A stretch of 64,000 bases of DNA from the NCBI RefSeq assembly GCF_030128825.1, contig NZ_CP119127.1, positions 4,205,501 to 4,269,500 on the forward strand, read 5' to 3'. Below, in pieces: positions 40,942 through 50,204 of the stretch (its first letter is position 1; every line of letters starts with the position of its first letter). The notes under the pieces were generated by a model. That model was not told where the DNA came from. It was given only the letters and a program-made list of their open reading frames with translations, and did no database searches. The position numbers and the translations under genes were made by a program. Source of the stretch: Sphingobium sp. WTD-1 (GTDB lineage: Bacteria > Pseudomonadota > Alphaproteobacteria > Sphingomonadales > Sphingomonadaceae).

Positions 40942-43101
40942 ATGTTTGCGCGCCTGTTTTGCTGGATCATGGCCAGTATCTTGCTAGTTGGCGCCCTGCT
41001 GATCGGCGCGCCGCGCGCCTGGGCCGAGGATGGCTATGATCTGTGGCTGCGCAATGCGCCGGCCGATGCCGCCGGCGCCCAGCGGATTGGGGCCAACGCG
41101 CGCAGCATTGTCGGCGCAGACACCTCCACCATGGCGATCGCCCGGCAGGAATTGCAGCGCGGCATTGCCGGGCTTACCGGCGCCACCGTGCCCCTGACAG
41201 CAACAGTGCAGCAAGGTGCGATCCTGCTGCAGTCGGCCGCACAGCAGGACAAGCCATCGGTGCCGACCGACGGGCTGGGCGCTGACGGCTACGCGATTCG
41301 CACCATGACGGTCGCGGGCAAGCCGGTGACGGTGATTGCTGGCGCGACCGATGTCGGCGTGCTGCACGGCGCCTATACCTGGCTGCGCCTTGCCCGCACC
41401 GGCGCAGCCCTCGACCGGATCGATATGCGCAGCGCGCCGCGCATCGGCCTGCGCCTGCTCAACCATTGGGACAATCTGGATGGCACGGTGGAGCGCGGCT
41501 ATGCCGGCCAGTCGATCTGGGACTGGTGGCGCCTGCCCGATTATAAGGGGCCGCGCTATACCGACTATGCCCGCGCCAATGCCTCGCTGGGCATCAATGG
41601 CACCGTGCTCAACAATGTGAACGCCAAGTCCGACAGCCTGACCGCGGCCTATATCGCCAAGGCGGCGGCGCTGGCCGACCTGTTCCGCCCCTATGGCATC
41701 AAGGTCTATCTGTCGGTCAAATGGACCGCGCCGATGGAACTGGATGGCCTGAAAAGCGCCGATCCGCTCGACCCGGCAGTTGCCGCCTGGTGGAAGGCCA
41801 AGGCCGACGAGATCTACAAGGCGATCCCCGATTTCGGCGGTTTCCTGGTGAAGGCGAACAGCGAGGGCCAGCCCGGCCCGCAGGATTACAAGCGCACCCA
41901 CGCCGACGGCGCCAACATGCTGGCGGCCGCGGTCAAGCCGCATGGCGGCATCGTGATGTGGCGCGCCTTCGTCTATGCCCATGACAATCCCGACGATCGC
42001 GCCAAGCAGGCCTATAGCGACTTCAAGCCGCTCGACGGCCAGTTTGCCGACAATGTCATCGTCCAGGTGAAGAATGGCGCGATCGACTTCCAGCCGCGCG
42101 AACCCTTCCACCCGCTGTTCGGCGCGATGCCCAAGACGCCGCTGATGATGGAATTCCAGATCACCAAGGAATATCTGGGCCAGTCGACCCACCTAACCTA
42201 TCTGGGCACGCTGTTCGAGGAGACGCTGAAGAGCGATACGCTGGCCAGGGGCAAGGGATCGACCGTCGCCAAGGTGATCGACGGATCGCTGGAAGGCCAC
42301 AAGCTGACCGGCATCGCCGGGGTCGCCAATATCGGCGTCGACCGCGACTGGAGCGGGTCGATCTTCAACCAGGCGGACTGGTATGCGTTCGGCCGCATGG
42401 CGTGGGACACGGACCTGACCGCCGAGGCTGTCGCGCGCGAATGGGCGGCGCAGACCTTCTCCCCCGATCCCAGGGTGGTTGCGCCGATCGTCGCGATGAT
42501 GATGGGATCGCGCGAGGCGGCGGTCGACTATATGACGCCGCTGGGCCTGGCCCATATCATGGGCACCGGCCATCATTATGGCCCCGCCCCCTGGGTGTCC
42601 GAACTGGCACGGCCCGAATGGAACCCGGTCTATTATCACAAGGCCGACAAGCAGGGCATCGGTTTTGACCGGACCAGGACGGGCAGCAATGCCACCGGCC
42701 AATATGCGCCGGCGCTGGCGAAGCTGCTGGACAATCCGAAGACCACGCCGGAGCGCGAACTGCTGTGGTTCCATCACCTGCCCTGGGACTATCGCCTGCA
42801 ATCGGGCGAGACGCTGTGGGACGGCCTCATCCATCATTATGACCGGGGCGTCGAAACGGTCGCGGCGATGCAGCGGGACTGGGCCAAGCTCAAGCCTCAG
42901 GTCGACGCCGAGCGCTTCGCGCAGGTCGAGACCTTCCTGGCGATCCAGCATCGCGAAGCGCAATGGTGGCGCGACGCGTGCATCGCCTATTTCCAGTCGG
43001 TGTCCGGCCGCCCCCTGCCCGCCGGCAGCGCGGCGCCCGCCCACCCGATCGACTGGTACAAGGCGCTCAGCTTCCCCTATGCGCCGGGGCACCCGAAATG
43101 A
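40942..43101 (+). CDS. aguA: GH67 alpha-glucuronidase
   Basis: 719 residues from ATG 40942 (GGGAGAGG upstream) with a signal peptide (FCWIMASILLVGALLIGAPR). Family landmarks: RLLNHWDNLDGTVERGYAGQSIW (read as RLLNHWDNLDGTVERGYAG, SIWDWW), YGIKVYLSVKWTAPMELDGL, and the general acid Glu308 in KANSEGQPGPQ. WRAFVYAHDNPDDRAKQAY and FQITKEYLGQSTHLTYLG follow, with the C-terminal domain at WYAFGRMAWDTDLTAEAVAR. It releases (4-O-methyl)glucuronic acid from xylo-oligosaccharide ends. It is divergent from GH3 and followed by lacI. Confidence 0.95.
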   Translation: MFARLFCWIMASILLVGALLIGAPRAWAEDGYDLWLRNAPADAAGAQRIGANARSIVGADTSTMAIARQELQRGIAGLTGATVPLTATVQQGAILLQSAAQQDKPSVPTDGLGADGYAIRTMTVAGKPVTVIAGATDVGVLHGAYTWLRLARTGAALDRIDMRSAPRIGLRLLNHWDNLDGTVERGYAGQSIWDWWRLPDYKGPRYTDYARANASLGINGTVLNNVNAKSDSLTAAYIAKAAALADLFRPYGIKVYLSVKWTAPMELDGLKSADPLDPAVAAWWKAKADEIYKAIPDFGGFLVKANSEGQPGPQDYKRTHADGANMLAAAVKPHGGIVMWRAFVYAHDNPDDRAKQAYSDFKPLDGQFADNVIVQVKNGAIDFQPREPFHPLFGAMPKTPLMMEFQITKEYLGQSTHLTYLGTLFEETLKSDTLARGKGSTVAKVIDGSLEGHKLTGIAGVANIGVDRDWSGSIFNQADWYAFGRMAWDTDLTAEAVAREWAAQTFSPDPRVVAPIVAMMMGSREAAVDYMTPLGLAHIMGTGHHYGPAPWVSELARPEWNPVYYHKADKQGIGFDRTRTGSNATGQYAPALAKLLDNPKTTPERELLWFHHLPWDYRLQSGETLWDGLIHHYDRGVETVAAMQRDWAKLKPQVDAERFAQVETFLAIQHREAQWWRDACIAYFQSVSGRPLPAGSAAPAHPIDWYKALSFPYAPGHPK

Positions 43102-43175
43102 GATTTTACTTAAGCTTGCGCAATGATCCCGCTAGCAGAGAGGTTTAGTCCCATGTCGAAGGCCCCGAAATCCTG

Positions 43176-44249
43176 ATGGAAGCCAGAAGTTCCCGCCGCC
43201 AGCGCAACGCGCCCACCATCAACGATGTGGCGAAACATGCCGGCGTGTCGCCGATGACGGTGTCGCGGGTGATCAACGGTGAACAGGTGGTGCGGGCGGC
43301 GACCAAGGAGAAGGTGGAGGCGGCGATCGCCGCGCTCAACTACTCCCCCAGCGCCGCCGCGCGTAGCCTGGCGGGCGGCGACGAGACGCGGATCGGCCTG
43401 CTCTATTCCAACCCATCGGCATCCTATCTGTCGGAATTCCTGGTCGGCAGCCTCGACCAGTCGAGCCGCGCCGGCATCGACCTGGTTGTCGAGAAATGGG
43501 ACGAGCAAACCGCGATCAAGGCGGTGGTCGACCATCTGGTGCGCGGCCGGATCGACGGCGTCGTGCTGCCGCCGCCGCTGTGCGACCATGAAGCGATGAT
43601 CGATGCGCTGCGCGAGGCGGGCATCCCCGCCGTCGTGGTGGCGACCGGCCATGCGCCGGCCAGCCTGGCCGCGGTCAGCATCGACGACCGGGGCGCGGCC
43701 TATGAAATGACCCGGCACCTGATTGGCCTGGGCCATAACCGCATCGGCTTCATCAAGGGGCATCCGAACCTGAGCGCCAGCGAGGAACGGTATCAGGGCT
43801 ATATCCGGGCACTGGGCGAAGCCGGCATCGCGCTGGACGATGCGCTGGTGGAACAGGGTTTCTTCACCTACCGATCCGGGCTGGACGCCGCCGAGCATAT
43901 ATTGGCGCGCGACAATCCGCCGACCGCCATCTTCGCCAGCAATGACGACATGGCCGCTGCGACGGTGGCGATCGCCCATCGCAACGGGCTGGACGTGCCC
44001 GGTGACCTTACCGTCTGCGGCTTCGACGATACCTCGCTCGCCACCACCATCTGGCCGGAACTGACCACCATCCGCCAGCCGATCAGCGCCATGTCGCGGG
44101 CGGCGGTCGACCTGCTGGTGCGCCATATCAAAGGGCGCCGCAGCCAGAGCGAGGATGGCCCGCCGCACATGCTGCTGGACTATGAACTGGTCCGCCGCCA
44201 GTCCGACGCCGCGCCACGGCTGCGCCCCAAGCACAAGGGCCGAAAATAG
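43176..44249 (+). CDS. LacI-family regulator of the glucuronoxylan locus
   Basis: 357 residues. The LacI helix-turn-helix is TINDVAKHAGVSPMTVSRVI, with the hinge helix SPSAAARSLAGG. The periplasmic-binding-like core includes IDGVVLPPPLCDHEAM, MTRHLIGLGHNRIGFIKGHP, TAIFASNDDMAAATVAIA and LTVCGFDDTSLATTIWPELT. The conserved tyrosine/alanine-type hinge suits operators with central CG, as in the palindromes found here. It is likely the regulator of the three to four TGGTAGCGCTATCA-type sites in the window; the ligand (aldobiouronate, xylose or glucuronate) is unknown. Confidence 0.88.
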   Translation: MEARSSRRQRNAPTINDVAKHAGVSPMTVSRVINGEQVVRAATKEKVEAAIAALNYSPSAAARSLAGGDETRIGLLYSNPSASYLSEFLVGSLDQSSRAGIDLVVEKWDEQTAIKAVVDHLVRGRIDGVVLPPPLCDHEAMIDALREAGIPAVVVATGHAPASLAAVSIDDRGAAYEMTRHLIGLGHNRIGFIKGHPNLSASEERYQGYIRALGEAGIALDDALVEQGFFTYRSGLDAAEHILARDNPPTAIFASNDDMAAATVAIAHRNGLDVPGDLTVCGFDDTSLATTIWPELTTIRQPISAMSRAAVDLLVRHIKGRRSQSEDGPPHMLLDYELVRRQSDAAPRLRPKHKGRK

Positions 44250-44509
44250 GATCGGCCGCGCTTAACTTCGCATATTTCCTGCACATCCTGACATTTTCAT
44301 GCGCGCGTTGGAAATCTTCGTGCGAGGATGGAGGGTGCGCGGACGATGGGAAAGAGCCTTGGGCCGGTGTAGCAGGATGCGGAGGCTGTAGGACAGGCTT
44401 GGGTCGAAACAAGGCATAATAGCCCTTCCGGGGCGTAGGCAAGGGCGGCTTCTGGTCGCAACCTGCCCGTCCGAACTTGCTTACGCGGCCCAGACGCTCT
44501 CGTCGTCCG

Positions 44510-45256
44510 CTAGATCAACCCTCGCACGATCCAGCCCGGCAGCGTCGCGATCGCCAGCAAAGTGCCCAGCGGCACCCGGCTCTGCCCCTGCACCGCCCGG
44601 CCCAGCGCCAGCGCGATCAGCGCCCCTACCAGCCCCAGCGAGGCCGCGATCAGCAGGATGAAGGGCAGCGCCTGCCAGCCCAGCCAGGCGCCGATCGCGC
44701 CGAGCAGCTTGGCGTCGCCCAGCCCCAGCCCCTCGCGCCCGCGCAGCGCGCGATAGCCGAGCGCGATCGCCAGCAGTCCCAGATAACCCGTTGCCGCGCC
44801 GATCACCCGGTCGACCAGCGCGACGTCTGTGGTCCAAAGCCCCAGGGTGAAGCCCAGAAAAGCCAGCGGCAGGGTCAGCGCATCGGGCAGCCAGAAATAG
44901 CGCCAGTCCAGTAGCGCCAGGGTCAGCAGCATCCAGCCGAGCAGCGCCCAGCCGATCCCGCCCAGATCCGGCACGAAACCCAGCGCCAGCGCGCCGATGA
45001 TCGCGCAGCCCGCCTCCACCCGGCCATGGAGCGGATCGATCGCCACGCCGCAGGTCCGGCATCGGCCGCGCTGCACCAGCGCGCTCAGCATCGGCACCAG
45101 GTCGATCGCCCCCAGTAGCCGGCCACAGCCGTCGCAGGCCGACCGGCCGCGCATCACGCCGCGCCCCTGCGGCCAGCGCAGGATCAGGGTGGCAAGGAAG
45201 CTGCCCGCGATCGCACCCGCGATCGCGCCGACCAAGGCCGCCCAGGGATCGATCAC
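44510..45256 (-). CDS. gspO: Prepilin leader peptidase GspO
   Basis: 248 residues, several membrane spans. The zinc-type cysteines CDGCGR and CRTCGV are present. Catalytic aspartates are in LLDWRYFWLPDALTLP and in GLGLGDAKL (the GxGxGD motif). Cuts the leaders of pseudopilins GspG-K and methylates the new N-terminus. It is the last gene of the secretion operon and overlaps gspN by 4 bases. Confidence 0.92.
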   Translation of the reverse strand: MIDPWAALVGAIAGAIAGSFLATLILRWPQGRGVMRGRSACDGCGRLLGAIDLVPMLSALVQRGRCRTCGVAIDPLHGRVEAGCAIIGALALGFVPDLGGIGWALLGWMLLTLALLDWRYFWLPDALTLPLAFLGFTLGLWTTDVALVDRVIGAATGYLGLLAIALGYRALRGREGLGLGDAKLLGAIGAWLGWQALPFILLIAASLGLVGALIALALGRAVQGQSRVPLGTLLAIATLPGWIVRGLI

Positions 45257-45975
45257 AACGTCCCTTCGACCTTCAGCACATAGGCGTTGCCGACCGTGGC
45301 GAAGCCCGCCTGCCCCAGCGTCCCGGCCAGCGCCGGATCGGCGGTTTCCACCCGCATTTCGGCGGTATAGCGGCCCGACCGCCAGATACGCAGATTGATC
45401 TTTTCCATGCCAGACTGGCTGACCAGCGGCAGCAACAGCGCGTCACCATCGCAGGCGACCGTGCCCGACAGCCCCTGCGACAGATTCAGTCCGGCGATCT
45501 GCGTCGCCATCCGCGCCCGCACCCGGCCTTCGGCATGGCCGCAGACATCGCCGCGATAATAGCCGCTGACATCCTCCATCATCAACCCGCTGACCGGCAG
45601 CGGCGCGAAGGTGCGGCCCAGCGGCACCGAACCGGTCACGTCATCTATGCCGATCCGGTCGAGACCGACAGTCAGCGCCCCTTGGACGTCGTCGGGCTGG
45701 CCGCGATGCCGGGCGATGTCGAACCGCGCCCGGCCGACCAGCAGCGATAGCGGCGACAGGCCGGCGCGCACCGACCCCATCGGCATTTCACCCAGCATCA
45801 GCTGGTCGATCCGCCCGCTCCACACGCTGCCGCGTATCTCGCGCGCGGCCAGGCCCAGCCGGTCAAGCTGCGCCAGCCCCAATGCGACGCGCATCGGAAT
45901 GAAGAGGATCAGGCCGAATATGAACAGCGCGATCAGGATGATGCGCATCCGGCGCGACAGGAGCAGCCCCTTCAT
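45253..45975 (-). CDS. gspN: Type II secretion protein GspN
   Basis: 240 residues. An N-terminal membrane span (MRIILIALFIFGLILFIPMR) is followed by a periplasmic domain (GSVWSGRIDQLMLGEMPMGS, LSPLSLLVGRARFDIA). This matches GspN, which is present in only some T2SS operons. It overlaps both neighbours by 4 bases. Confidence 0.82.
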   Translation of the reverse strand: MKGLLLSRRMRIILIALFIFGLILFIPMRVALGLAQLDRLGLAAREIRGSVWSGRIDQLMLGEMPMGSVRAGLSPLSLLVGRARFDIARHRGQPDDVQGALTVGLDRIGIDDVTGSVPLGRTFAPLPVSGLMMEDVSGYYRGDVCGHAEGRVRARMATQIAGLNLSQGLSGTVACDGDALLLPLVSQSGMEKINLRIWRSGRYTAEMRVETADPALAGTLGQAGFATVGNAYVLKVEGTL

Positions 45976-46460
45976 TGGCCGCCTCCACGCACGAGCACCG
46001 CCTGCACCGACACGCTGCCTGCGGTCGGCGAGGGCCGCGCGCTCATCGTCTCGACGCGCAGCCCCTGCGCCTCCAGCCCCGCGATCCAGCTCATCATCGC
46101 CACCGGACGGACCGAGGCGATGGCGATCTCCATCCGGTCATTGCCCTGCGGCTGCGCCCGTTCCAGCGTCAGCCCGGCCTCGCCCGCGCTCTGGCCGACA
46201 AATTGTTCGATCGGGATGGACGGGCCGGTCGGTGTGGGCCTGCGCGGCAGATGCTTCAACAGCTTCACCTTGGCGCGGATCGCCGCATTGCGATCGGTCG
46301 CCTCGCGCAGGGCATCGCGGGCGGAACGCTGCGCATGGGTCAGCGGCCGCGCCACACCCAGCCACAATATCACCACCGCCAGCAGCGCGAACATCACGCC
46401 CAGCATCCATTGCTCGCGCGGCGACCGCTCGATCCAATAGGCTTTCATCCTGTCCATCAT
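45972..46460 (-). CDS. gspM: Type II secretion protein GspM
   Basis: 162 residues. The N-terminal cytoplasmic segment (AYWIERSPREQWMLGVMFAL) leads into a membrane span (MLGVMFALLAVVILWLGVAR). The periplasmic half is ferredoxin-like (NDRMEIAIASVRPVAMMSWI). ATG ATG start; the coupling overlaps gspL and gspN by 4 bases. It is part of the inner-membrane platform with GspL. Confidence 0.82.
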   Translation of the reverse strand: MMDRMKAYWIERSPREQWMLGVMFALLAVVILWLGVARPLTHAQRSARDALREATDRNAAIRAKVKLLKHLPRRPTPTGPSIPIEQFVGQSAGEAGLTLERAQPQGNDRMEIAIASVRPVAMMSWIAGLEAQGLRVETMSARPSPTAGSVSVQAVLVRGGGQ

Positions 46461-47575
46461 GACCGCACCGTAATATCTGCCAGCGTGCGCCCGCCCGGAT
46501 CCTGGGACGGGGTCGCCGTGATCGTGTAACCGGCCGCCTGCAACGCCAGCAGCACGATGTTGATGTCATCCGCCTTGGCGGCGGCCAGGGTCGCACGAAC
46601 CATGCCGTCGGGATCGCGCGACAGCGCCGTCAGCGACACGCCCGGCGCATCCTGCATCGCGCTCATCAGGCCGGCGACCGGCGCGGTGAAGGCATAGGCG
46701 CCGGCTCCGCGCGCGGCGAGTTGCCGGTCCATCTCCGCCTCGACCTGCATCACGTCGTTCGCCTCGGGCAGCACCTGCCGCGCCAGCGCCAGGCTCTCGC
46801 CATCAATCTGGCTGGCGGCGACATTCTGCCGCACCAGCGTCACCAGGCTGATGAGCAGGCTGGCCAGCAGGATCAGGCCGCACCAGATCGCGATCCGGCC
46901 CAGCGCCCGCGTATCGATCTGCCGCCGCACCCGCTTGGCGAAATCGCCTTGGCGCAGGTCGATCGGCGGCGCGTCGAGCGCCGCCACCAGCCGCGCTTCG
47001 ATCTCGTCTGCCGCGACCGCTCGCACCGGCGCATCGCCGATCAGTTCGGGCAGCGCCATGTCGGCGGTCAGCGCCATGTCAGGGCCGCGCAATACCGACG
47101 CACCGCCAATCATTCCGGATACGAAATCATTATCGCTTTCCGGCAGCAGCAGCGCCGCCGGCACGATGATGTCCGGGTCCAGCCCATGATGCTGCGCCCA
47201 GAGCAGCCAATGCTGCATGTCGCTGCGCGCCGCGACCGCCACAATATGCGGGCGGGCGGGATCGTCATTCTCGTCGGCGGCGGCGAACAGCTGGTCGGAC
47301 GGCAGGATGGCGCCGGCCAGTGCGCCCAGACGCGCCGCCGCCCGCCCCTGCCGCGCCGGCAGATCGGGATGCGACACCCAGTGCAGCGCCACCAGCGCGG
47401 CCGGCGGCACCAGCATCACCCGCGCCTTATCGGGCAGCGCGGCCAGGCCACAGGCGGCCAGCCAGTTGGCACCGGCGCCGGTCTGGACGATCGCGCCATC
47501 CACCACCCGCATCCATGTCGGCGCGTCCTCCGCCCCTTCGGGCAGGGCAATGATCAGGGCATCGGCCGAACTCAT
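46457..47575 (-). CDS. gspL: Type II secretion protein GspL
   Basis: 372 residues from ATG 47575, overlapping gspK. The cytoplasmic actin-like domain (residues about 1-230) has RVMLVPPAALVALHWVSHPD and AAARLGALAGAILPSDQLFA. One membrane span lies at WCGLILLASLLISLVTLV, and the periplasmic end is GAYAFTAPVAGLMSAMQDAP. It connects ATPase GspE to the platform. Confidence 0.85.
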   Translation of the reverse strand: MSSADALIIALPEGAEDAPTWMRVVDGAIVQTGAGANWLAACGLAALPDKARVMLVPPAALVALHWVSHPDLPARQGRAAARLGALAGAILPSDQLFAAADENDDPARPHIVAVAARSDMQHWLLWAQHHGLDPDIIVPAALLLPESDNDFVSGMIGGASVLRGPDMALTADMALPELIGDAPVRAVAADEIEARLVAALDAPPIDLRQGDFAKRVRRQIDTRALGRIAIWCGLILLASLLISLVTLVRQNVAASQIDGESLALARQVLPEANDVMQVEAEMDRQLAARGAGAYAFTAPVAGLMSAMQDAPGVSLTALSRDPDGMVRATLAAAKADDINIVLLALQAAGYTITATPSQDPGGRTLADITVRS

Positions 47576-48567
47576 GCGCCCGCCCCCCAATCGCGCCGCA
47601 CCAGCCGGATCGGCGGCTGCCGGGCATCGATCAGCCCGCGCTCCACCACTTGCGTCCCCCCTACATTCACCGACACGTCCACTCTGAAAAATCCCGTCGT
47701 CAACTTGACCTGCTCGGCGACCTCGGTGAGCGGGCTGAGCCCGACCAGAGAGGGTGCCTGCCAGAATTGGGGTGTGCTGCCGTAGCCTTCCGCCGGCCGT
47801 TGCGCCAGCAATTGCCGTGCCTGCGCAACGCTCAGCTGCCCCGGCAGCAGCATCGCGAACAAGGGCGCCTGATCGGGCAGCAAGGTATTGATATTGATCG
47901 GCGACATGTCCGACACCGGCAGCGCACAGACCCAGGGCCGGACCAGATCATAGACCGCCGGCGTGATGCCGTTCACCGCCCGCAGCTCGCTGGCGTCGAC
48001 CATGAAGCGGTTGGCGGTGCGATAGGGCCGCGCCGCGCGGGCATAGGTCTCGTCCTCGGCGCCGCCCGGCTGGGGCACGCTGTCGGTATCGATCCAGTCG
48101 GCAAGCGAGGCAGCGGCGACCTGCGCCTGGCGCACATCGACGCCCAGCGCCTGCAACAGCGCCTGGAACTGCGAAACCGCCACCGGGCGCACCTTCAGGC
48201 TGTTCTCGTTGTTGCCGGCAACCACGCTGTTGAGGTTGAAGCAGTTGCTGCCGTCGGTCACCCGCGCCGTCGCCATGCCGCCGGGCACCGGGATCGCCTG
48301 CGGCGTGCCCATCCAGTTGCCCGCCAAGGTCGTCTTGCCGGGGCTGGCCGCGACCAGATCGCCGATCTTGAGGCGCGCGATCACCATGCCGGCATCGGCA
48401 AAGGCCCGCCCCTGATCGACCGCGCCGCCATTGCCGGTCATTCGCGTCGCCAGCGCTACCCGTTCCAGCGCCGTGGCCGCCACCACCGCCATCACCGCGA
48501 CCAGCAGCAATACGGTCAGCAGCGCGGCGCCGCGCTCTTCGGGCCGGTTGGGATCAGGCCGCCGCAT
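47572..48567 (-). CDS. gspK: Minor pseudopilin GspK
   Basis: 331 residues from ATG 48567, chosen for the strong AGGAGG 6 bases upstream; longer starts lack it. Prepilin leader ends at ERG and is followed by AALLTVLLLVAVMAVVAATA, without the usual Glu5, as is typical for GspK. The alpha domain includes LADWIDTDSVPQPGGAEDETYA and NRFMVDASELRAVNGITPAV. It caps the pseudopilus tip with GspI and GspJ. Confidence 0.88.
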   Translation of the reverse strand: MRRPDPNRPEERGAALLTVLLLVAVMAVVAATALERVALATRMTGNGGAVDQGRAFADAGMVIARLKIGDLVAASPGKTTLAGNWMGTPQAIPVPGGMATARVTDGSNCFNLNSVVAGNNENSLKVRPVAVSQFQALLQALGVDVRQAQVAAASLADWIDTDSVPQPGGAEDETYARAARPYRTANRFMVDASELRAVNGITPAVYDLVRPWVCALPVSDMSPININTLLPDQAPLFAMLLPGQLSVAQARQLLAQRPAEGYGSTPQFWQAPSLVGLSPLTEVAEQVKLTTGFFRVDVSVNVGGTQVVERGLIDARQPPIRLVRRDWGAGA

Positions 48568-49249
48568 TGGACGCCTCCTGATCGTCAAGCGGCGCTTCCC
48601 TGGGACCGGGCGCCACCAGGAAGCGCAGCGTGACCGGCGGCTCGCCGGTGCGCTTGACCACCATCTCCACCGCGCGCGGCATCAGGTCGGGCTGGCCCGG
48701 CGTCCAGTCCTCGCGCCACTTGCCCTCTACGTCGCGGAAGCGGAGCGTCACCTCCTCGACATGGTCGAGCAGCGCCGCCGGCTCGTCGCCCGCCGCGCCG
48801 TCGATCTGGGCATAGCCGCGCCGTTCCAGCCGGCCCTGCCGCACCCAATATTCCACCTTCTGCAACGATGGTCGCGGCAGATCGCCCAGATTGTCCCATC
48901 CGCCGCGCACGAACTGCATCACCGGCTGTTCCTCGCCGTCGCGATGCGCCCAGAAGGCCGGCGCCAGCGTCCCCGCCTCGGTGCGGCTGATGCGCGGCAC
49001 CGCCTGGCCAAGATCGGCCGACAGCGCGCCCGCGGCCCGCTGGATCGCCGCCATGTCGTCCAGCCGCGCCTTGACCTGCGCCTGCGCCGACACGCTGTTG
49101 CCCAGCAACAGCACACCCGCCGCCGCCAGCATCGCAAAGATCATCAGCGCGACGAGCAGCTCGATCAGCGTGAAGCCGTGTTCGGCGGAACGCCTCAAAG
49201 ACGTAAAACCTTGTTCACCCCGTCCGCCTTCCGGCTTCTCCGGCCTCAT
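48554..49249 (-). CDS. gspJ: Minor pseudopilin GspJ
   Basis: 231 residues from ATG 49249 (GGAGG 7 bases upstream; TGATG coupling with gspI). The prepilin signal is RSAEHGFTLIELLVALMIFA. The C-terminal part (YWVRQGRLERRGYAQID, LLDHVEEVTLRFRDVEGKWR) matches GspJ. The 25-residue leader is longer than usual. Confidence 0.88.
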   Translation of the reverse strand: MRPEKPEGGRGEQGFTSLRRSAEHGFTLIELLVALMIFAMLAAAGVLLLGNSVSAQAQVKARLDDMAAIQRAAGALSADLGQAVPRISRTEAGTLAPAFWAHRDGEEQPVMQFVRGGWDNLGDLPRPSLQKVEYWVRQGRLERRGYAQIDGAAGDEPAALLDHVEEVTLRFRDVEGKWREDWTPGQPDLMPRAVEMVVKRTGEPPVTLRFLVAPGPREAPLDDQEASNAAA

Positions 49250-49650
49250 CACTCCACCTCCCGCAGGAAGCTGAGCACCACCGGCGATGCGCCCGGCTGG
49301 CCATCGACCACCAGATCGACCTGCAACAGGCGCTTGTCCTCGCTCGCCTTGACGGTGCGGGTCCAGTGCCAGCGGCGGCCGCCATTTTCGACCTCGCCAT
49401 CCTCCTCGCCGACCGAGGGCGGGGCGACATCGCTCTGCACCTCGACCATCAGGTTGCGGGCGACGATCTGGCCCAGCGCCTTGCTGTCGAGGTCGGCGGC
49501 GGTGCGCAGCGTCACCCCCTGCAACCGCACCAGCGCCAGCGCCGCCAGGCTGAACACCGCCAGCGCGACCAGCATTTCGAGCAGCGTGAAGCCCTGCTGG
49601 GCGGAACGCGACGAAGGCGCGACGCCCTTTTCATTGCGCCGATCAGCCAC
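49249..49650 (-). CDS. gspI: Minor pseudopilin GspI
   Basis: 133 residues from GTG 49650, overlapping gspH. Prepilin signal SRSAQQGFTLLEMLVALAVF. The globular part ALGQIVARNLMVEVQSDVAP has the GspI pattern (A..IA.N.L). It is a tip pseudopilin. Confidence 0.85.
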   Translation of the reverse strand: MADRRNEKGVAPSSRSAQQGFTLLEMLVALAVFSLAALALVRLQGVTLRTAADLDSKALGQIVARNLMVEVQSDVAPPSVGEEDGEVENGGRRWHWTRTVKASEDKRLLQVDLVVDGQPGASPVVLSFLREVE

Positions 49651-50098
49651 CGACCGCGACCTTTCCGGCCATGTCGACGCTGACCTGCACCCGCTCCGCC
49701 TCGCGCGCCAGGGTGATGGTCAGCGGATCGGTGGGCAGGCCGGTGCCGTCGAAGGCGATCTGCTGGCGGCCGTCCTGGCCCACCAGCGCCCGCGTGCCCG
49801 TCTTCCAGTTGGCGCTGACGAAGGGCTTTTCCTCCATCGGCACCCATTGGCCGCCCTCGCGGCGCTGGAACCCATAGCCCGAGGCCGAGACCCACACGCC
49901 CATCGGGCGCGCGGTGACGACCGCTTCGTCGCGCGCGGCGGCAACGCGCGCGGCAAAGCGGTCGGCATCGTCGACGATCCGGCCGCGCGGATCGGGAATG
50001 GCGATCACCACGGCAGCCGAAATGAAGCCGATGATCGTCAGCACGACCATCAGCTCGATCAGCGTGAAGCCATGTTCGGCGGAACGCGAAAAGGACAC
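49643..50098 (-). CDS. gspH: Pseudopilin GspH
   Basis: 151 residues if GTG 50098 is used, giving a 10-residue leader before GFTLIELMVVLTIIGFISAA. An ATG at 50239 would add 47 residues translated from a dispersed repeat (around GGFDRLSPNGGG) and overlap gspG by 35 bases; neither start has a strong ribosome site, so the start is uncertain. The body (AARVAAARDEAVVTARPMGVW, MEEKPFVSANWKTGTRALVG) is GspH-like. Confidence 0.82.
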   Translation of the reverse strand: MSFSRSAEHGFTLIELMVVLTIIGFISAAVVIAIPDPRGRIVDDADRFAARVAAARDEAVVTARPMGVWVSASGYGFQRREGGQWVPMEEKPFVSANWKTGTRALVGQDGRQQIAFDGTGLPTDPLTITLAREAERVQVSVDMAGKVAVGG

Positions 50099-50190
50099 GA
50101 AGCCGTTTCGTGGCGGAGCCGATGCCCCGCCACCGTTCGGGCTGAGCCTGTCGAAGCCCCCTGCCGAGCGGAGCGAGGTAGCTCGTTCCG
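50099..50190. repeat. Dispersed repeat between gspG and gspH
   Basis: Contains TTCGGGCTGAGCCTGTCGAAG (one base longer than quoted motifs elsewhere; core GGGCTGAGCCTGTCGAAG) followed by an inverted pair GCCGAGCGGAGCGAG / CTCGTTCCGCTCGGC. The core is a repeat I know to be widespread in sphingomonad genomes. It sits at the 5' end of gspH. Confidence 0.55.
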
Positions 50191-50204
50191 CTCGGCGCGC
50201 GGCA

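Noticed and set aside
44250..44509. A gene between lacI and gspO
   Set aside because: 260 bases with only short frames and no ribosome site or motif; no clear terminator was seen either.
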